Positions 1-13,000 of a stretch of DNA of 64,000 nucleotides are shown here, one piece after another. The translations under genes were made by a program, and so were the position numbers. Source of the stretch: Zonotrichia leucophrys gambelii (lineage: Eukaryota > Chordata > Aves > Passeriformes > Passerellidae); the NCBI RefSeq assembly GCF_028769735.1, contig NC_088173.1, positions 70,120,463 to 70,184,462 of the forward strand. The letters run 5' to 3'. Each line of letters begins with the position of its first letter. Position 1 is the first letter of the stretch. The notes beneath the pieces were generated by a model, which saw only the letters and a program-made list of their open reading frames with translations, was not told the origin of the DNA and made no database searches.

Positions 1-1596
1 GAGGAATAGGTTTGCTGTGTCTCTCCCCAGCTCATTAGGCTAATCAAACATTACCTACGCAAGCCTGGGATGAATTTGGGCCAACAAGGAAAGAGGTTTT
101 GCCTGCCTTATTGTTCTACAGATTAGGCTTCCTGCTTTTCCTTTGAGGTATGACACTGTTTCCCAAAGAGCCTTTCTCTGCCCCATCACTTCTGGCTCCC
201 AGGTTGCAGGCTCTTTATTCCCTTGTACAGTGTGCCACGTTTTCAGGGCTCACAATTGCTGCTGGTCCCACGGGAGCCCTTGTGCACATGACGGATGTAA
301 AGCCACTTGTCACTGACGGCAGCACCTCCCAGCCCTGTCACTTGTCACCACTCAGACATTCCAGTGCCCACAGGATCCTGAAGGGATACCCTGATGGCTA
401 TGGGAAAAAAAAAATAAATAAAAGAGCCAGCACATAAACCAGAGGGCAATTCCAGTGTCTGGTCCAAAGGAGAAACACAATGTTCCAAAGTTCATCCCAG
501 AACAATGGGCTGGAGGAACAAACGGCACCGAACTGTGGCCAAGGGGCACCCATTACACGAGTCAATTGTTTCCCTCCACCTGGAAGGGAAGGAGAAGATC
601 CATCCAGACTGATTAGCATGTTAATGATCAAAGGAAAGTTTTAAAAGACTCTTTTATTGTGCAATGATTGCATTTACGTATTTCAGGGAAACAAACAAAA
701 TACGCCTCGGCGGCGGGCAGATTACCCAAGGAACCCACATTCCCAGCAGGATGGTTTATCCATTTCTCACTCCTCTTATGGCTTCTGAGGGAGCCTGAAG
801 TAACATGTTCATCTTTCACTGGGCAAAATGAGACCCTCTGCTCTTCCTTCAACTGAACACAGCTATTCTGTGGCTTGATGCTGTCTAATGATCAGGAATT
901 GGTTGGTTTCTTCCTCAGAAATTCCTTCCAGCTGCAGCATCCCAAAGATTGGCATCACACCTTTATGGGAGACTGGTTTGGTCCCTGCTTGGAGCAGGCA
1001 TGAAAAGGGCAAGGCTGGGGTGTTACAGCAGGCAGTGCCATTTCATTAGGTGCCACTGGTTCCTCTGAGTCACTAATGAACCACAGTCCCCCCGGCAACA
1101 TGCTCGGGTAATTATGGTGGAGGTGCTGTTTTTTTCAGATGAGTCATAAAACAGAGGTCTTAACCTTGTAATTAAAGATGCAATGGCACGTTTGGGGAAA
1201 GAAAAAAAAAAAAAAAGATAAAAAGTCAGGCGTTCACCCTACTACGTCCTGGCAAAAACCCAGCCCTGGTAATTTGTCTTCTCCCAACATAATGCTGTCC
1301 CACAGCACCAACCCAATTCAGACTTCCAAACAGCCTTGTTGGCGCCTTTGGAAAAGCTCTTCCATCCCCCACGGAAGGGGCACATTAACATCAGGAACCT
1401 GTGCCTGGCGTGCCCAGGAGGTAAAAGGTGATGGGTGTTTATACAAGCCCAGACACAGGCAGGGAGCCACAGGCGCAGCTGAAAGGTCAGGGATTAGCAC
1501 AAGTGGAGGTGGGAAAGGTAAATTGGGGGCTACAGCATCTGTACCTCTGATGCACTACAGAATTCAACATTCACCTGACTTTTTCATACAATAATT
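1..1596. other. unique non-coding stretch
   Basis: I see no exon, RNA gene or recognisable transposable element here. A 15-base-scale A tract sits near 1201-1215. Open frames are short and lack splice-site or codon-usage support. If the minus-strand gene starting at 16859 is real, this is its intron or downstream DNA. Confidence 0.5.
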
Positions 1597-2000
1597 TGGT
1601 TTGGAAGGGATTTCTAAAGGTTTATTCCACCTTCCCTGCCATGGGAAGGGATATCTGTAACTAGATAAGGCTGCTCAGCCATCCAGCCTGATGTTGAACA
1701 TCTCCTGGGATGGGGCATCCACCAAATCTCTGGGCAACCTGCAAAAAATTTATTCTTTATGTCTAAACTAAACCTCTTTTCATTTATAACCATCACCCCT
1801 TGTCTTATCCCAAGAAGCTTTTCTAAAAAGTCTGTCCCCACCTTTCCTAAAGGCCCTCTTTAAGCAGTAAAATGTCGCAGTAAGTTTACCCTACAATCTT
1901 CTGTCCCAGCTTTGGATAAATTAGGAGGAAATGTCTTAAAATGTGTCCTCTAATACAGGTCACCTCTTTTCCAGTCTGAACAACCCCAAGTTCTGAACTG
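1597..2000 (-). repeat. old CR1 LINE 3' fragment
   Basis: The plus strand reads like the antisense of a CR1 tail: a 'ggttt-ggaagggatttctaaagg' start, then blocks matching 'gggatggggcatccaccaaatctctgggcaacctg', 'ccatcaccccttgtcttatc', 'aaaaagtctgtccccacctttcctaaaggccc' and 'ctgaacaaccccaa' in consensus order. It is clearly diverged from the younger CR1 copies in the window, so it is an old insertion. No reverse transcriptase frame remains. Confidence 0.85.
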
Positions 2001-4075
2001 AGCAGAACAAACCAGACAGATCTCAGGGACAGCCCAATTAATCTCCTTACGCCCCAGTCCTTTTCTCCCCATATTCTCCCATCAGCATTCCTTATGCTGA
2101 GGGATGCTACCTAAGGACAAGGCCAGCTGGCTCCTGCTGAAGTGCAGGCTGAGGAGCAGCCAGAAAGACAAACACATCAGCGGCTCCACCTGCTCCCCTC
2201 TCCTGGCGCTTACAGGATTTCACATCCAAGGTCTCGGCTCCTCAGCCGCATTTTGCTGCGCTGGGTTTGGGCTGTGCAGAGCTGACAGCAAGGCTGAGCC
2301 TGCTCTGCTCCAGCAGCCACTGCCTGGCACACACACACCAACCTTGTATTTCCTCTCCCCACCTCACCTCCACTCCTGAAATTAAAAAGAGTTCAAGCAA
2401 GGGCCAGTTATGAAACACCGCAGTGATCGATGCAATTGCTGGGCTTAGGGAAGCCTGGGCAGGAGTACAAGTCTCCAAATTCATTAGGTATCAACATGGT
2501 AATGCTCCAGCACTTGCCTGAAATTGCAGAAGTGTTTCCATGAAGGATAAATTTTCCTCCAGCCTGTAAAGTGCAGGGGTTTCCCCTCGGCACACCCTCA
2601 GATCCACCAATCCCATGCCTCCCGTTCCTTCCACTCAGGTTTTCTTTCAAAGGCTCCAACAATTAAAGAAAAAAAAAATCCAAGCAAAGAAATTTCAGCA
2701 AGACAAATGCTTCTAGAGACAAAGCTGGAAAGCACTACCCCAAGGAGCAAAGATGGAGCACAACAACTCATTTCTGTGCCTCTGAGAGGTCTCAGAGAGG
2801 TCCTGCCTCTCTTCAGACTCCTTCTCACCCATCACCTCCAAGGACAACCAGACTCTCCAACTGTTCTCTCTATCCAAAGGCAGAACACGGTGCCACCTTC
2901 CACTGTCTGCCCAAAAGCACATGGTGCAGCTCTCTTTTGACAATTTAAGCCGTGCTCTTCTTTTCTAAACATTAATTTACTCCAGAAAATAACTTCCCAC
3001 TGCCACCCCAACCTTATTCCCTGCAGGGATGCTTGTTAGATGAGACTAAATTGGAGAGGCACACGGTGTTACCACTTCTTTCCTTCCTCAAAATGAAAAT
3101 TTCTGAGCTTTCTGAGCACTGAATTCAGACGTGAAGAGCTGAAGTGCTGCAAAAGAGAAAACAAAGCTGCTTTTTCCAGACTCAAGGATGCAGCTGAAGA
3201 TTTCATGGCTAAGCCATTACCCTTTGAGCTGAGGCAACAGCAGCGACCCCAAGAGCCACCAAGGCAGAGGAATATGAGAGAATCACAGAATTATCTGAGC
3301 TGGAAGTTAAAAGACCATCCAAGACTCTGCCATGGGCAGGGACAGCTTCCACCAGACCTGGATATGACATTTATTTTTAACTGGCAGCAGAGTCAGGGTT
3401 GCTGTTGTTGTTTAAGGTGCTGGGATGGAACAGCTGATCTGCCATGGGAAGCACCAGACAAGAAGTGGGTATATTTCCTGATTTCTTACATTCTTATCAT
3501 TTTTACATTTAACAACAAACCCCTGCCATGCCATCCTCCATTATTAAATTCCTGTGCACACTGCATCTCCAGCTAATAAACCCATTTTGACTCTCTTGTT
3601 TTAAAGTTAGCAATAAGTTCCCTTGAGCCTTGCAATACTGGAGGATTATGAATAAAAACACATTCTCGGGATACTTGGGTAACTCAATTACAATGTTCTG
3701 GTGCTGGCATCTTCCAAATAAACAGCCCTCTGAAGCACAAGCCTTATATTGAAGTGAAACACAGCTCTGCAAAAGCTTTCTACAAGTACTGCCACAGCCT
3801 GTGGCATTTATAGCTTTTTTTGGCTTAAATCTCTAAAAATTCTAGTGCCTTGATAGTTAATTGGAGTTTGTTTTGAGACAACACCCGTTTGAAAGAGGTA
3901 CTGGGGAAGAACTTTTTTATTTACAGGTCCTTTAATATTGGCAGCTCTTGGGCTGTCTGTAAACATGACCAACTTGTACATCTGGAAAATTTAATTAGCC
4001 CAAAAGTTCTGATCAGAAAACATCATGTAGCTTCATTGTCCTTTACTCAGGGTATGCTCCAATACCCCAATTTCA
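2001..4075. other. mostly unique non-coding stretch with a short CR1 scrap
   Basis: Around 3283-3370 the words for a CR1 tail can be followed (agaatcacagaattat, then ccatgggcagggacagcttccacc), about 90 bases, in the minus orientation. The rest is unremarkable AT-leaning bird DNA without supported exons. A short CA run lies near 2329-2338. Confidence 0.5.
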
Positions 4076-4215
4076 CAGAATGGTTTGGGCCAGAAGGGTC
4101 CTTAAAGACCATCCAGCTCCAACCCCATATTCCAACACCTTCCACCAGATCAGGTTCCTCCAACCCCATCCAACCTGGCCTCGGACACTTCCAGGGATGG
4201 GGCAGCCACAGCTTC
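4076..4215 (-). repeat. CR1 LINE 3' tail fragment
   Basis: It begins with the CR1 terminal block read on the opposite strand (cacagaatggtttgggcc) and continues through the 'cttaaagaccatccagctccaacccc' and 'cctcggacacttccagggatggggcagccacagcttcttc' blocks before stopping. It is about 140 bases, 5'-truncated, and non-coding. Confidence 0.9.
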
Positions 4216-4837
4216 TTCAAGAACCTCAATTTTTATCATTTTTGCTGGAGCTCTGAGGACATTTGTCAGACTCATCAGCACGTGCAATGTCCTGCCTCAA
4301 AGCTGATAAAGCAAAACATGTCAGCCTATGAGTGAGAAGTCACCACAAAAATCACTCATTTGTGCTGAAAAAGCCTTGAGACTTTGCCTATTTCCTCCCA
4401 GGAAGAATTAGCAATTATTGCATCATGCAGAACTGCCCAGTCAGATAACTGGGCAGAAATGGGATGGGTAACTGGAAAGAAATCCATTTCCCAGAAGACA
4501 TGCAGGACTTGAGCTTTGCAGCAAGGTTCTGGCCACTTCCAGCTGACTCCAGGAGTTCACTGAATGCAAAATGAGGAATTTTACAGTTAAGTTGCACTCC
4601 CTCCAACTGATCCAGGGATAATTCCAGCTTGCACAAATTCATGGTCTCATCCAAGGCTTCAAGCTGGTGGAAGATGATGCAGCTTCCCCCATCCAAAGCT
4701 CCCCAGTCCTGCTGTTCAATATTAAACTCTTAATAAATTCTTATTCTTTGCTCTCTCCACCCCAACACCCAGGACAAAGAATTCCTGCACAAGAGATCTG
4801 GAAGTTGCATTCAGGTTCCTGCAATTTGGAGCAAGGA

Positions 4838-4917
4838 CAGAGTCACAATTTATGTGCTTTAAATACCCAATAACCAAGTGGTTATTGGGTATTTAAAGCA
4901 CATAAACTGTGACTCTG
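4838..4917. repeat. near-perfect 39-bp inverted repeat, 2-nt centre
   Basis: The left arm is 4838-4876 and the right arm 4879-4917, separated by the two bases 'ag'. By direct base comparison the arms pair at 38 of 39 positions; the single mismatch is at 4848, opposite 4907. The arms are AT-rich in the middle (the word tttaaatacccaataacca abuts the centre). A hairpin this perfect is unlikely by chance. It could be a cruciform-forming quasi-palindrome from a template-switch event or an assembly fold-back. The 2-nt loop is too small for a normal pre-miRNA. Confidence 0.95.
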
Positions 4918-7900
4918 CTCCCCTTCTCCACCCAAAGTCAGCAGAAAGCAAGACTTCAGAGAAAAATCACACACAGAGGAAATAACACCTCAGGGAAAAC
5001 CTGTAGGAGAGAAGGAATTTTTTAATTATGTGGGGCATTGACTGAAATGGAGTTTAAAAATCTCAGTGTGCAGCAAAAGCTCAACAGGAGGAGGATGAGG
5101 AAGCCTCCAGCTCCTCTGATAACACAAATGCATCACAACAGAACAGGACAGGAGCTTGTCAGCAGCAAATCTGATCACAGACGAGATGAACAGCTCCAAA
5201 TATGTCAATATTACAGTTTTTCTCCAACACAGTTTCTCTTGTGCTCTTAAAACAAGAGATTCTGAGAATTTTCAAGAAGAACCAAGCAGCACAGGCTCTT
5301 GGTTGAGACATTCCCTGCAAATCATTTAAAACCACCCAAGTCAGCAAGAATTAATGGACAGCAGCAAGCAAAAAGCTATTCTGGCTGGAGTTGCCACTTC
5401 TCATTTCTATCTACACCTTCAGCAGCTGATTCCTTCCCACAGCTCCACCTAATTCAGCTGGAAAAGGCTGGTGAGAGCAAAGCTCCTGCTGGCACAGAAA
5501 TTGGAATATGCCCCTGTGCTGCTGGGCTGGGCAATCACAACTGACAGACAGACAGGAGGACAAGAGCTGGAGATTTGACTTGTTTTTCTCCATGCCTAGA
5601 GAGGTGTGACCAAAAAAATAAAAGGAAAAGAATCACAGGAGTCAGGGCTTCCAAACTGATCACTGTAATTCAAGATCAGTGAGGGATGCTTGGAAAGGAA
5701 AGCAGAAAGGTAAATGGTGTCTGATGCTTCCCAAACACAGACCCCTCCCTAAAAAGCATGGACAAAGGCAAAGGAAAACATCAAAGACAAAATTCCAGAG
5801 GGGCAAAAAGACCTTTTGTAAGTGATCAAATGGGGAATATCCACCCTGGCAGTCCCAGGGAGTTTTTTCTTGAAGGGCTGAGTCAAGATCAACTAATGGA
5901 ATCTTTTTAGGCACAGCTTTGCAGCCTGGCTGTCCTTTGTCAGTGCAGCCACACATCCATCCCCAGCCGAGCCTGAGGGGGATAACCCTCCCTGCCCAGG
6001 GCACAGCAGAGCCCCATCCCTGCCCAGCTCAGGGCCAGGGCTGCAGGGAAGGGCTCTGTAAGGACAGAGCCAGCTCCACAGGCCCCAGCTGGGATCCTGC
6101 TCCCTCCCCGTTCCACCCATCACACGCAGCAAAATATCCTCCCAACACAGCTCCCAAAAACACCAGGAGAAGAGCAAAGAGTGGGCAGTGCCCCGCAGGG
6201 AGAGGGCAGCTCCCCTCTGCCTGCATCTGCTGCCCCTCACCTTCCTCAGCTCATCCTCCTCCTCCTCCTCATGAGGCTAGGAGGAAAAACACAGCCCCTG
6301 AAGGGAAAAAAAGCCCCAGAACATCTGGAGATTTAACACAGAAGGGTGACTGGCATCACTGGGTAACAAAACAGGGATATTCCCTGCAGATTTTTAGCAA
6401 ATGGGTTGATTAAAATATCACCTGCATGCAAATATCTACAAGAAATCAACTCAGGAGGTCCTGAAAACAGTGTAGGAAATAGCCATGCCCCAGAAAGATC
6501 TAAATCTACTCCAAAGCTCTTCACCCCAGTAAACTTTTGGAAGATGAAGTGCTGCTCAGAGCAAACACTGAGGAGGAAGGTGCTTTTAAGCAGCCCAAAT
6601 CTGAAGGCAAATTATTGCTCCAGCCCAGAGACCCAGACCTGCAGGGACGCAGGCTTTGCCCTCCTGATGTATAAACACATCCTCTAGAAAACCTTACAGG
6701 AGAGAATGTTTCTGTTAAATCATTCTTTAGAACTCCCTTTATGTTTAAACTAAAGGAACCTGAATGCTCCTCCTGCCACAGGGGTGCATTGATGTGCTGC
6801 TTATTCCCCTATCCCCCTACCAGAAGTATCCCCAAAGGATTTTCACCATTTCTTTGTTTCCCAGAAGGGTTTCATTCCCCCAGATCCCTGTTTGTAGGAC
6901 TCAGAACTCTGGATTATCTAAAGTAAACATCACACCCCTTGGAAATGTCCCATTTCTGTGATTTTTGGAGAACACAAAGCAGTCCTCTGACATTTCCAGG
7001 GCTATCCTGAGTCACTTGGATATAAAGTTTTGCTCCATGGATTTATCTAAACAGTGTCCTCCACCAGAGTGGGATGACATCCCAGGCAGCAAACACAACT
7101 CCATGCCTTTGAGGCTCAGCAGGCACTCAAGGTTCAAACCATGGATTATTTGCAAGGAGCTGGATATTCCTCTGAGGATGGAAATGGTGTGGGGAGGTTT
7201 TAAGTTATGCCACGGGGCACTGTGGTAAATGAAACCCCAGAACTCATTTTCACAGTGGCTGGCTGGGAAAAAATAAAGCATCATATTGAAGGGATAAAGC
7301 AGGAAGCATCCTCCTGCCTGCTCCCTGCCAGGCAAACACCCACCCACACACAGGCTCAGGGATCAGACGTGGCTGTTTTCAAATCAAAGCCTTTTCCTCA
7401 CTGCATTGAACAATTCCCCTCCTCAGCTTCCTGCAGCTCACCCATGCAATAAAACCAGCTAATAAAGAGTCACTGGGTGCAGCAGTGACAGCTCCCAGCA
7501 CCCCAAAAACAAAAAAGCTGTTTGGATTTAGCAGGAGCACCACGTTTTGTAGGTTGACTCATCACAATTTAGCCCACCCAAACAATTAATATCCGAGGCT
7601 GCCTCCCAGAGGTGAGCTGCAAGAGGAAGGCACCCTGCACATCCAGAGCCACGCAGGATATCTACTCCTCACCCACTGGATTTCTTGGCCAGCATTTCAC
7701 AGGTGAGCAGGACAATTTCAGCAGCAAGGCACCAACAACATTTGGGATTTGGCTGTTGGACTATTCTGGCTATTCTCCCCCTTTTTAGTTTGGTTTTTTT
7801 GAGTTATTTTTACAGTTTTTTGGAGGTTTTGTTTTGCTGGACCCTCTAAAAAGCGATTTAACTCTCGCAAGGATTTCTTGCTTAAGCACTACATGGAGAG

Positions 7901-8944
7901 GAGAGACAGCAAAACACCTCCAGAGATGCCACAAGCTGGCAAAGGCCCAAGATCAGGCCAGTTGAGGCTCTTCAGTAGACTTTTCCTGAAACATTTAAAT
8001 AATTTAGAAAGCATTAACTCTTACTGACAGCTTCTCAGGCAGCTCTTTCCCTTGCACGGCCCTATCAGAAGCCTCATCACTCTTAATCCAAAAGAAAAAG
8101 AGATATTGCAACAGCCCCAAACCTTAGTTAGGGTTGAAAATGGATTTTTAAAAGATGCCTGAGATCTTTTTCTCTGCTGAAATGCCTTCTTTGTACAGGC
8201 AGGTCTTCCAGAGGCCACCACCTGCCACTTATCTGCAGTGGCACTGTGTAAACCATGCAGAAATGGTTAAGAGACAGTCTGACAACATTTCACTGACTTG
8301 GGGCTATTCAGAGGGTGGAAGCTGCTCCCTGGAGGGGTTTAAATGTTTAAATACTGTAAAAATTAGGAGTAAACTGGTGGGAATAAGCCTTTCTTGGGGG
8401 TTAAGTGGAAGAGATGCTGCAGCCCCACCAGTGTCACTCTGGAACATCCCTCCCTCCTCCAGGATACCAGGGTCATGTTTTGGAACAAAGTGGATTTCTA
8501 GAAAGTTTTTTTCCCCCTGCTATCTTATCACCACCAGGAATGAAAACAGCTGCTGAAAAGGCAGCAGTGGCTGAGCCAAGCTTTAACAGCAAAGTTGTTC
8601 CTGCATCCCTCCCTACCACCATCCCCCAAAATCACTGGATGGAACAGATCTAAGCCACAGAAAACCAAAAGTCAGGCCAAACCTAAGGTCTGTACTGGAA
8701 ACAGAAGCAGAGCACTGAACCCAGACACCTGATCACCCAACACATTTTCAGCTGTGCTTCTCATCAAGACTCAGAAAGAAAAATTTCCCTCTGCCACGAA
8801 AAGCAAGAAGAGCCCAAAAGGATCCCCAAATGGCCACAGAGCTGCACTCTGCAGCCTCAGAAACAGGGTCTGCAATTCCCACCAGCTTCAGCAGGACAAC
8901 ACCAATCACCCCATGCAGTTTGGGAGCCATAAAACAACATCAGT
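4918..8944. other. unique non-coding stretch
   Basis: No supported exon or element is seen over about 4 kb. A short CTC/CCT run lies near 6249-6272. The region from 5940 to 6240 is locally GC-rich and open in several frames, but lacks CpGs, splice consensus or a convincing start. It is probably intron of the minus-strand gene starting at 16859. Confidence 0.5.
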
Positions 8945-8974
8945 CACAACAACAACAACAACAACAACAACACA
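8945..8974. repeat. (CAA)n microsatellite
   Basis: About nine uninterrupted CAA triplets, embedded in a region that also reads as glutamine-rich on the plus strand only because of this repeat. It is likely polymorphic in length. Confidence 0.95.
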
Positions 8975-9617
8975 GGTGGGGGGAGAGGCAGCAGCACCAG
9001 ATCCCATTTTCCAGTCCATCATCAATCCAAAATTAAAATGCCCCAGTCCAGTGATGAAATAACTGCAGACTGACAAGCTGGGAGATAATGTTACTCATTA
9101 GGATGTTGTTTATGGTTCCTCTACAAGGCTTCCACAGCTACAGCACCAGGGATGATGTTTGGGAGCATTTCAGACACACCACATACATGATTTTGTCTCC
9201 ACTCAGCACTGCACTTCCCCCAAGTGAAACAGCTCTATGGAAAGCTCACTGACAGGCTGGGAGGATGTGTTGCCATTAATTAAGAGAAAAACCAGAACAG
9301 AGAAGCTCTCTTCAGTGCTCATCTCCCCATGCATACCTTGAAACTAAATTCAAACCCCGACAGCCAGCACTCTGGTTAATTTAAACGGAATTCAAAAGGC
9401 ATTCTCCATCCTTAAACACTGAGACACCCAGCACAGGCAATAGATATCATCACCAAGCACAGCAAAGCCCATAGAAAATACATCAAGCACTGCCTTACTT
9501 TAGTGAATTAAATAATTCAAGAGCTGGCAGAGCTGCTTTTTCAGATTTCCTGACCAAATGCATCACCCAGCAACAGCAGTGCTTCAGCCTGGGAGGGGTT
9601 TTAAGACCACAACTTAC

Positions 9618-10071
9618 CTGCACTACTTCTCCAAGAGCCACAGATGCCTCTGCTGCCCTCAGGGCTGCTCCCCCCAGCCAGCAGCACTTGTCCCCAAAGG
9701 CCACTCGCTCAGGTGGCCGAGGCAGAGCCGGCTCCTGCTTTTTCACTGGCTCCAACATGAATCCATCCAGAGCATCTTTGTCCCTCACTTCCAATTGGCG
9801 AGCGGCGGATGGGTGGAGTGAGAGCGCGACCCATTAGCTCCCAGATGGACACCTCCAGCCCAGCTCTGCCAAACCCACACCTGGGCAGCACCTCCGCACA
9901 TGCCACCACTGCCCCAAACAAGGATTTGGGATGTCTCCTCCTGCAGCCACCCGGATCCCACCAGCTCTCAGAGCTGTTTGCCTCCAGGAGCAGAAATAGA
10001 GTAGTTAAAGCGACGCAGCGCGCCGGAGAGTTTTGCTGGATGCAGGATGGAGAAAGCTCCTGTGCCTCCTT
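9618..10071 (-). other. candidate exon or alternative first exon (minus strand)
   Basis: On the minus strand the bases at 9620-9611 read CAG|GTAAGTT, a perfect consensus 5' splice site, so an exon would end at 9618. The sequence upstream of it (9620-10030) is richer in CpG than its surroundings (for example around 9797-9830 and 10009-10025) and contains a CCAAT-type box near 9794. A T-rich tract ending in AAG on the minus strand near 10072 could serve as an acceptor, but a promoter-linked first exon fits equally well. A frame open to the donor starts after a stop near 9828; its first ATG lies near 9768 in a poor context. I do not recognise the peptide. It could be an alternative first exon of the gene starting at 16859, a lncRNA exon, or a chance donor. 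The start given here is the least certain boundary. Confidence 0.35.
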
Positions 10072-13000
10072 AAAAAAGAAAAAAAGCTCTGTGCCAGCCA
10101 GAGCTGAAGTGAGAAGATGCTGTACCTTACAGAGAGAAGTACAGGGAAAGCCAGAGGATGAAAAAAAAGGAGGAGGGGGGGAGAAAAAACCTGCTGCTGA
10201 GAGGGAGATAGAGCAAATTCCTTAAAGATACAGCTGCCGTGCCTGCCGGGCTCTGCTGCTTCATCCAGCTCAGCTGCACGGCAGCAGCAGTGCAGGGGTT
10301 AATGCATGCATGCAGTGGAATGAGAAACAGGGCAGCAAGTCTGTGCTCCAGCAGCAAGTTGCAGAAATTAGAGCTCAAAGACCTCACCTCATCCGAGGGG
10401 ACTTAAATCCCAGCGTGTGTGCCCAGCACTGGACCGTGAGGTGCCTAAAAAGCTTTGGAGGGAAAATGCCACATCCTCTCCTCCTGCTCCAGCCTGTTCT
10501 ACACTGCTTCACTTTCCTTACAATTCCAGATTTCCAGCACAATAAGCCAAGTCTCCCCCAGAGACTTAAACCCCAGAGGAATGGTCTAAGCTGGCCAAAC
10601 ACACAACAACAAAAAACAACAACAACAAACCTCCCCAAAGCAACATCAACCCAGAAAAGACAGAACCCTAAAAGAATAAAACAGAAATAAACAGCAATTT
10701 ATCCAAATGCTGGCAAGGCTGGGTCACTCCCCTACTACAGCAACTCTGACAATCCCTGTGAGTTCAGTAAAATAATTCCCAGTGATGATATTTACCAGAG
10801 CACGGCAAGGGGAGGCAGCACCCGGCTGGGGAAGGGGCATCCCTTTAGCAGCCACAAGCCCCCATCCCCAGGCCCTGCCCCAGGCTGGTTTCCTCTGCAC
10901 AGAACCACAGGCAAAGCGTGTTTTTAAACACCTCCCACGCCTTTTCTCTGCTGAGACTGCTCAGCCAGTCTCCTCCATTTTTTTTTTTTTTCCCTTGCCA
11001 TGCCACCTGACGAGCTTTTCCAGGTAAGGCACATCACAGACTGGCAATAAGATGCTAAGGAGGTAAAGCGTGGTTCAGAAAGTGGAAGAGACCCCTGGAG
11101 GTCTCCAGTCCCACTCCTTGCTCCACCTTTAAAGAGAAAACAGGGCAATACAATACCAGACATCTTCCCCAAAAAAAAGTTTTATAGGAAGTTGAGACTC
11201 CCATCCTTAGGATGAGCACTTACAGAGCTCAGCTCCTAAACCAGCAGCATTCACCAAGCTCCCCATATTACATTAAAGCAAGATTTGAACCAAGCTGGAA
11301 TTTTTAAGGTAACTCCTCACAGTGAGACAAACCTGCACAGAGCATCTTCAAACCTTCCTGTATCCCCACACCTGATACCTTCACTAACAGTCCAGAGGAT
11401 CCCTGACAGCATCACAACCCCAGAGGTGAACCGAGCCCGCTGAGCCTCCAGCAGGTATTTCAGGTTTCACGCAGTGCCGGATCCATTTCAGCAAGTGAAC
11501 AAGCTCATGAAACAAAAGACTGGCTCAGATCAGTTTCTATTTTTAATTTTTTCCACGCTGAGGTTGTTTATCAGCTCTCCCAGAGCTGCTCCTTGGTGGA
11601 GATGCCAAACTGTGCGACCAGGACAGCATCACCACCACCACACCAATCATCCTCAAAGTCCCACCTGTGCTGCTCCCATCTCCAAACCCACCTCAAACCC
11701 CACCTGGGCTGCTCTGCTGCCCCGTCCCAACCCTTCCAAAGTCCCACCTGTGCTGCTCCCATCTCCAAACCCACCTCAAACCCCACCTGGGCTGCTCTGC
11801 TGCCCCGTCCCAACCCTTCCAAACCCTGGGCACGCACCATCCACCGGCCTGCTCCACCTCTGCTGCACCAAATGCTGCGGCCACGGGGCCAAATCCTGGG
11901 ACGAGCCAGCACTGGCCCCAAACTGGCCATAGGGAGAGCGCAGGAAGGTGAGCCTGGGGTAGCAGAAGGACGCCGGCTCCATCAGCACAGAGAAGAGAGG
12001 AGAGCCAGGTACGAAGCAAACCGCGTCTCCCTTCGCCTCCTGCAGCGCGTACTGTTGGGACATGCAGTCTCAGAGCCTTCTCCCAGAGAAGTTCCTTTTT
12101 TTTCCCCCAAAGGATTTAGTGCAAAAATAATAAAAAAAAAAGAGTAATAAAAGAAAGCCCAAAGACGCTGGAGCAGCCCCGGTGCTGCTGTCAGAGCCCA
12201 GCAGAGCACACTGGCAAGGCAGCGTCTCCAGGCTGTATTTAAACGCCCCTCTCAGAAAGCAGAGATGCAGCACAGGAAGAGACAAATTCCAGCTCTGCGT
12301 CGGGCTGATAAGCCAGGTTTATAATATTCAAGAAGTATTGGCATTACTACAGTTCCTCCCCCCCCTCCCAACCTCCTCCCGCAACGAATATCTTGTGCAG
12401 GAGCTTGTTGTGCACAATAAGCAAAAAAAAAAAAAGGAAAAAAAAAAAGAGCCCAATCCCTAAAAAAAAAAAAAAGTAGAAAAATCAGCCTGTTCCGGTG
12501 GGAACAGCCAACACGTTGAATAAAACAAACACACGCGTGTTAAGCCCTGGGGACGCAATTAGGCTCGGAGCAGGGGGAAGAGGCGGTTAACTCCTGGAAA
12601 AGGAGATGGCAGAGGAAAAGGAGAATAAACCTGGTGCCTCACACCTCGTCCCGTGGGGTGGCGCATCCCAGGGGGGCACTGCAGGGTGCCAGCACCTGCC
12701 CCAGCAGCAGGAGGGGAGGAAGATCGCCTCATCCTCCTCCCAAGCTGCTCTGTCCTCCTAATTTCCACTCCTGAGCCCCTCTTGGTGGGTAACATCCAGC
12801 AACAACTCCACTGTACCCAGCAACAACTCCACCTCCACTGTTTGCCCACCTGAACACCTTGAGACAAAGGTTGTCCAGTTCTCAGCATTGACCAGCTGAG
12901 ATCTTCTCTCCACCAGCTTCAGATCTTGGTTTTCCCCAGCACAGCCCCCATTCAGCACTGCTGGCATCCATCCCACTATGGCACAGCCCCACCAGCCTTC

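Noticed and set aside
4838..4917. microRNA precursor
   Set aside because: The arms pair almost without bulges and the loop is only 2 nt, unlike animal pre-miRNAs.
8021..8221. Minus-strand 66-codon frame as an exon
   Set aside because: No acceptor/donor pair of quality at its ends and no recognisable protein family.
11593..12147. 184-codon plus-strand frame
   Set aside because: It runs over the 83-bp duplication, which shifts frame between copies, and is Pro/Ser/His-rich from a C-rich strand. No splice or start support.
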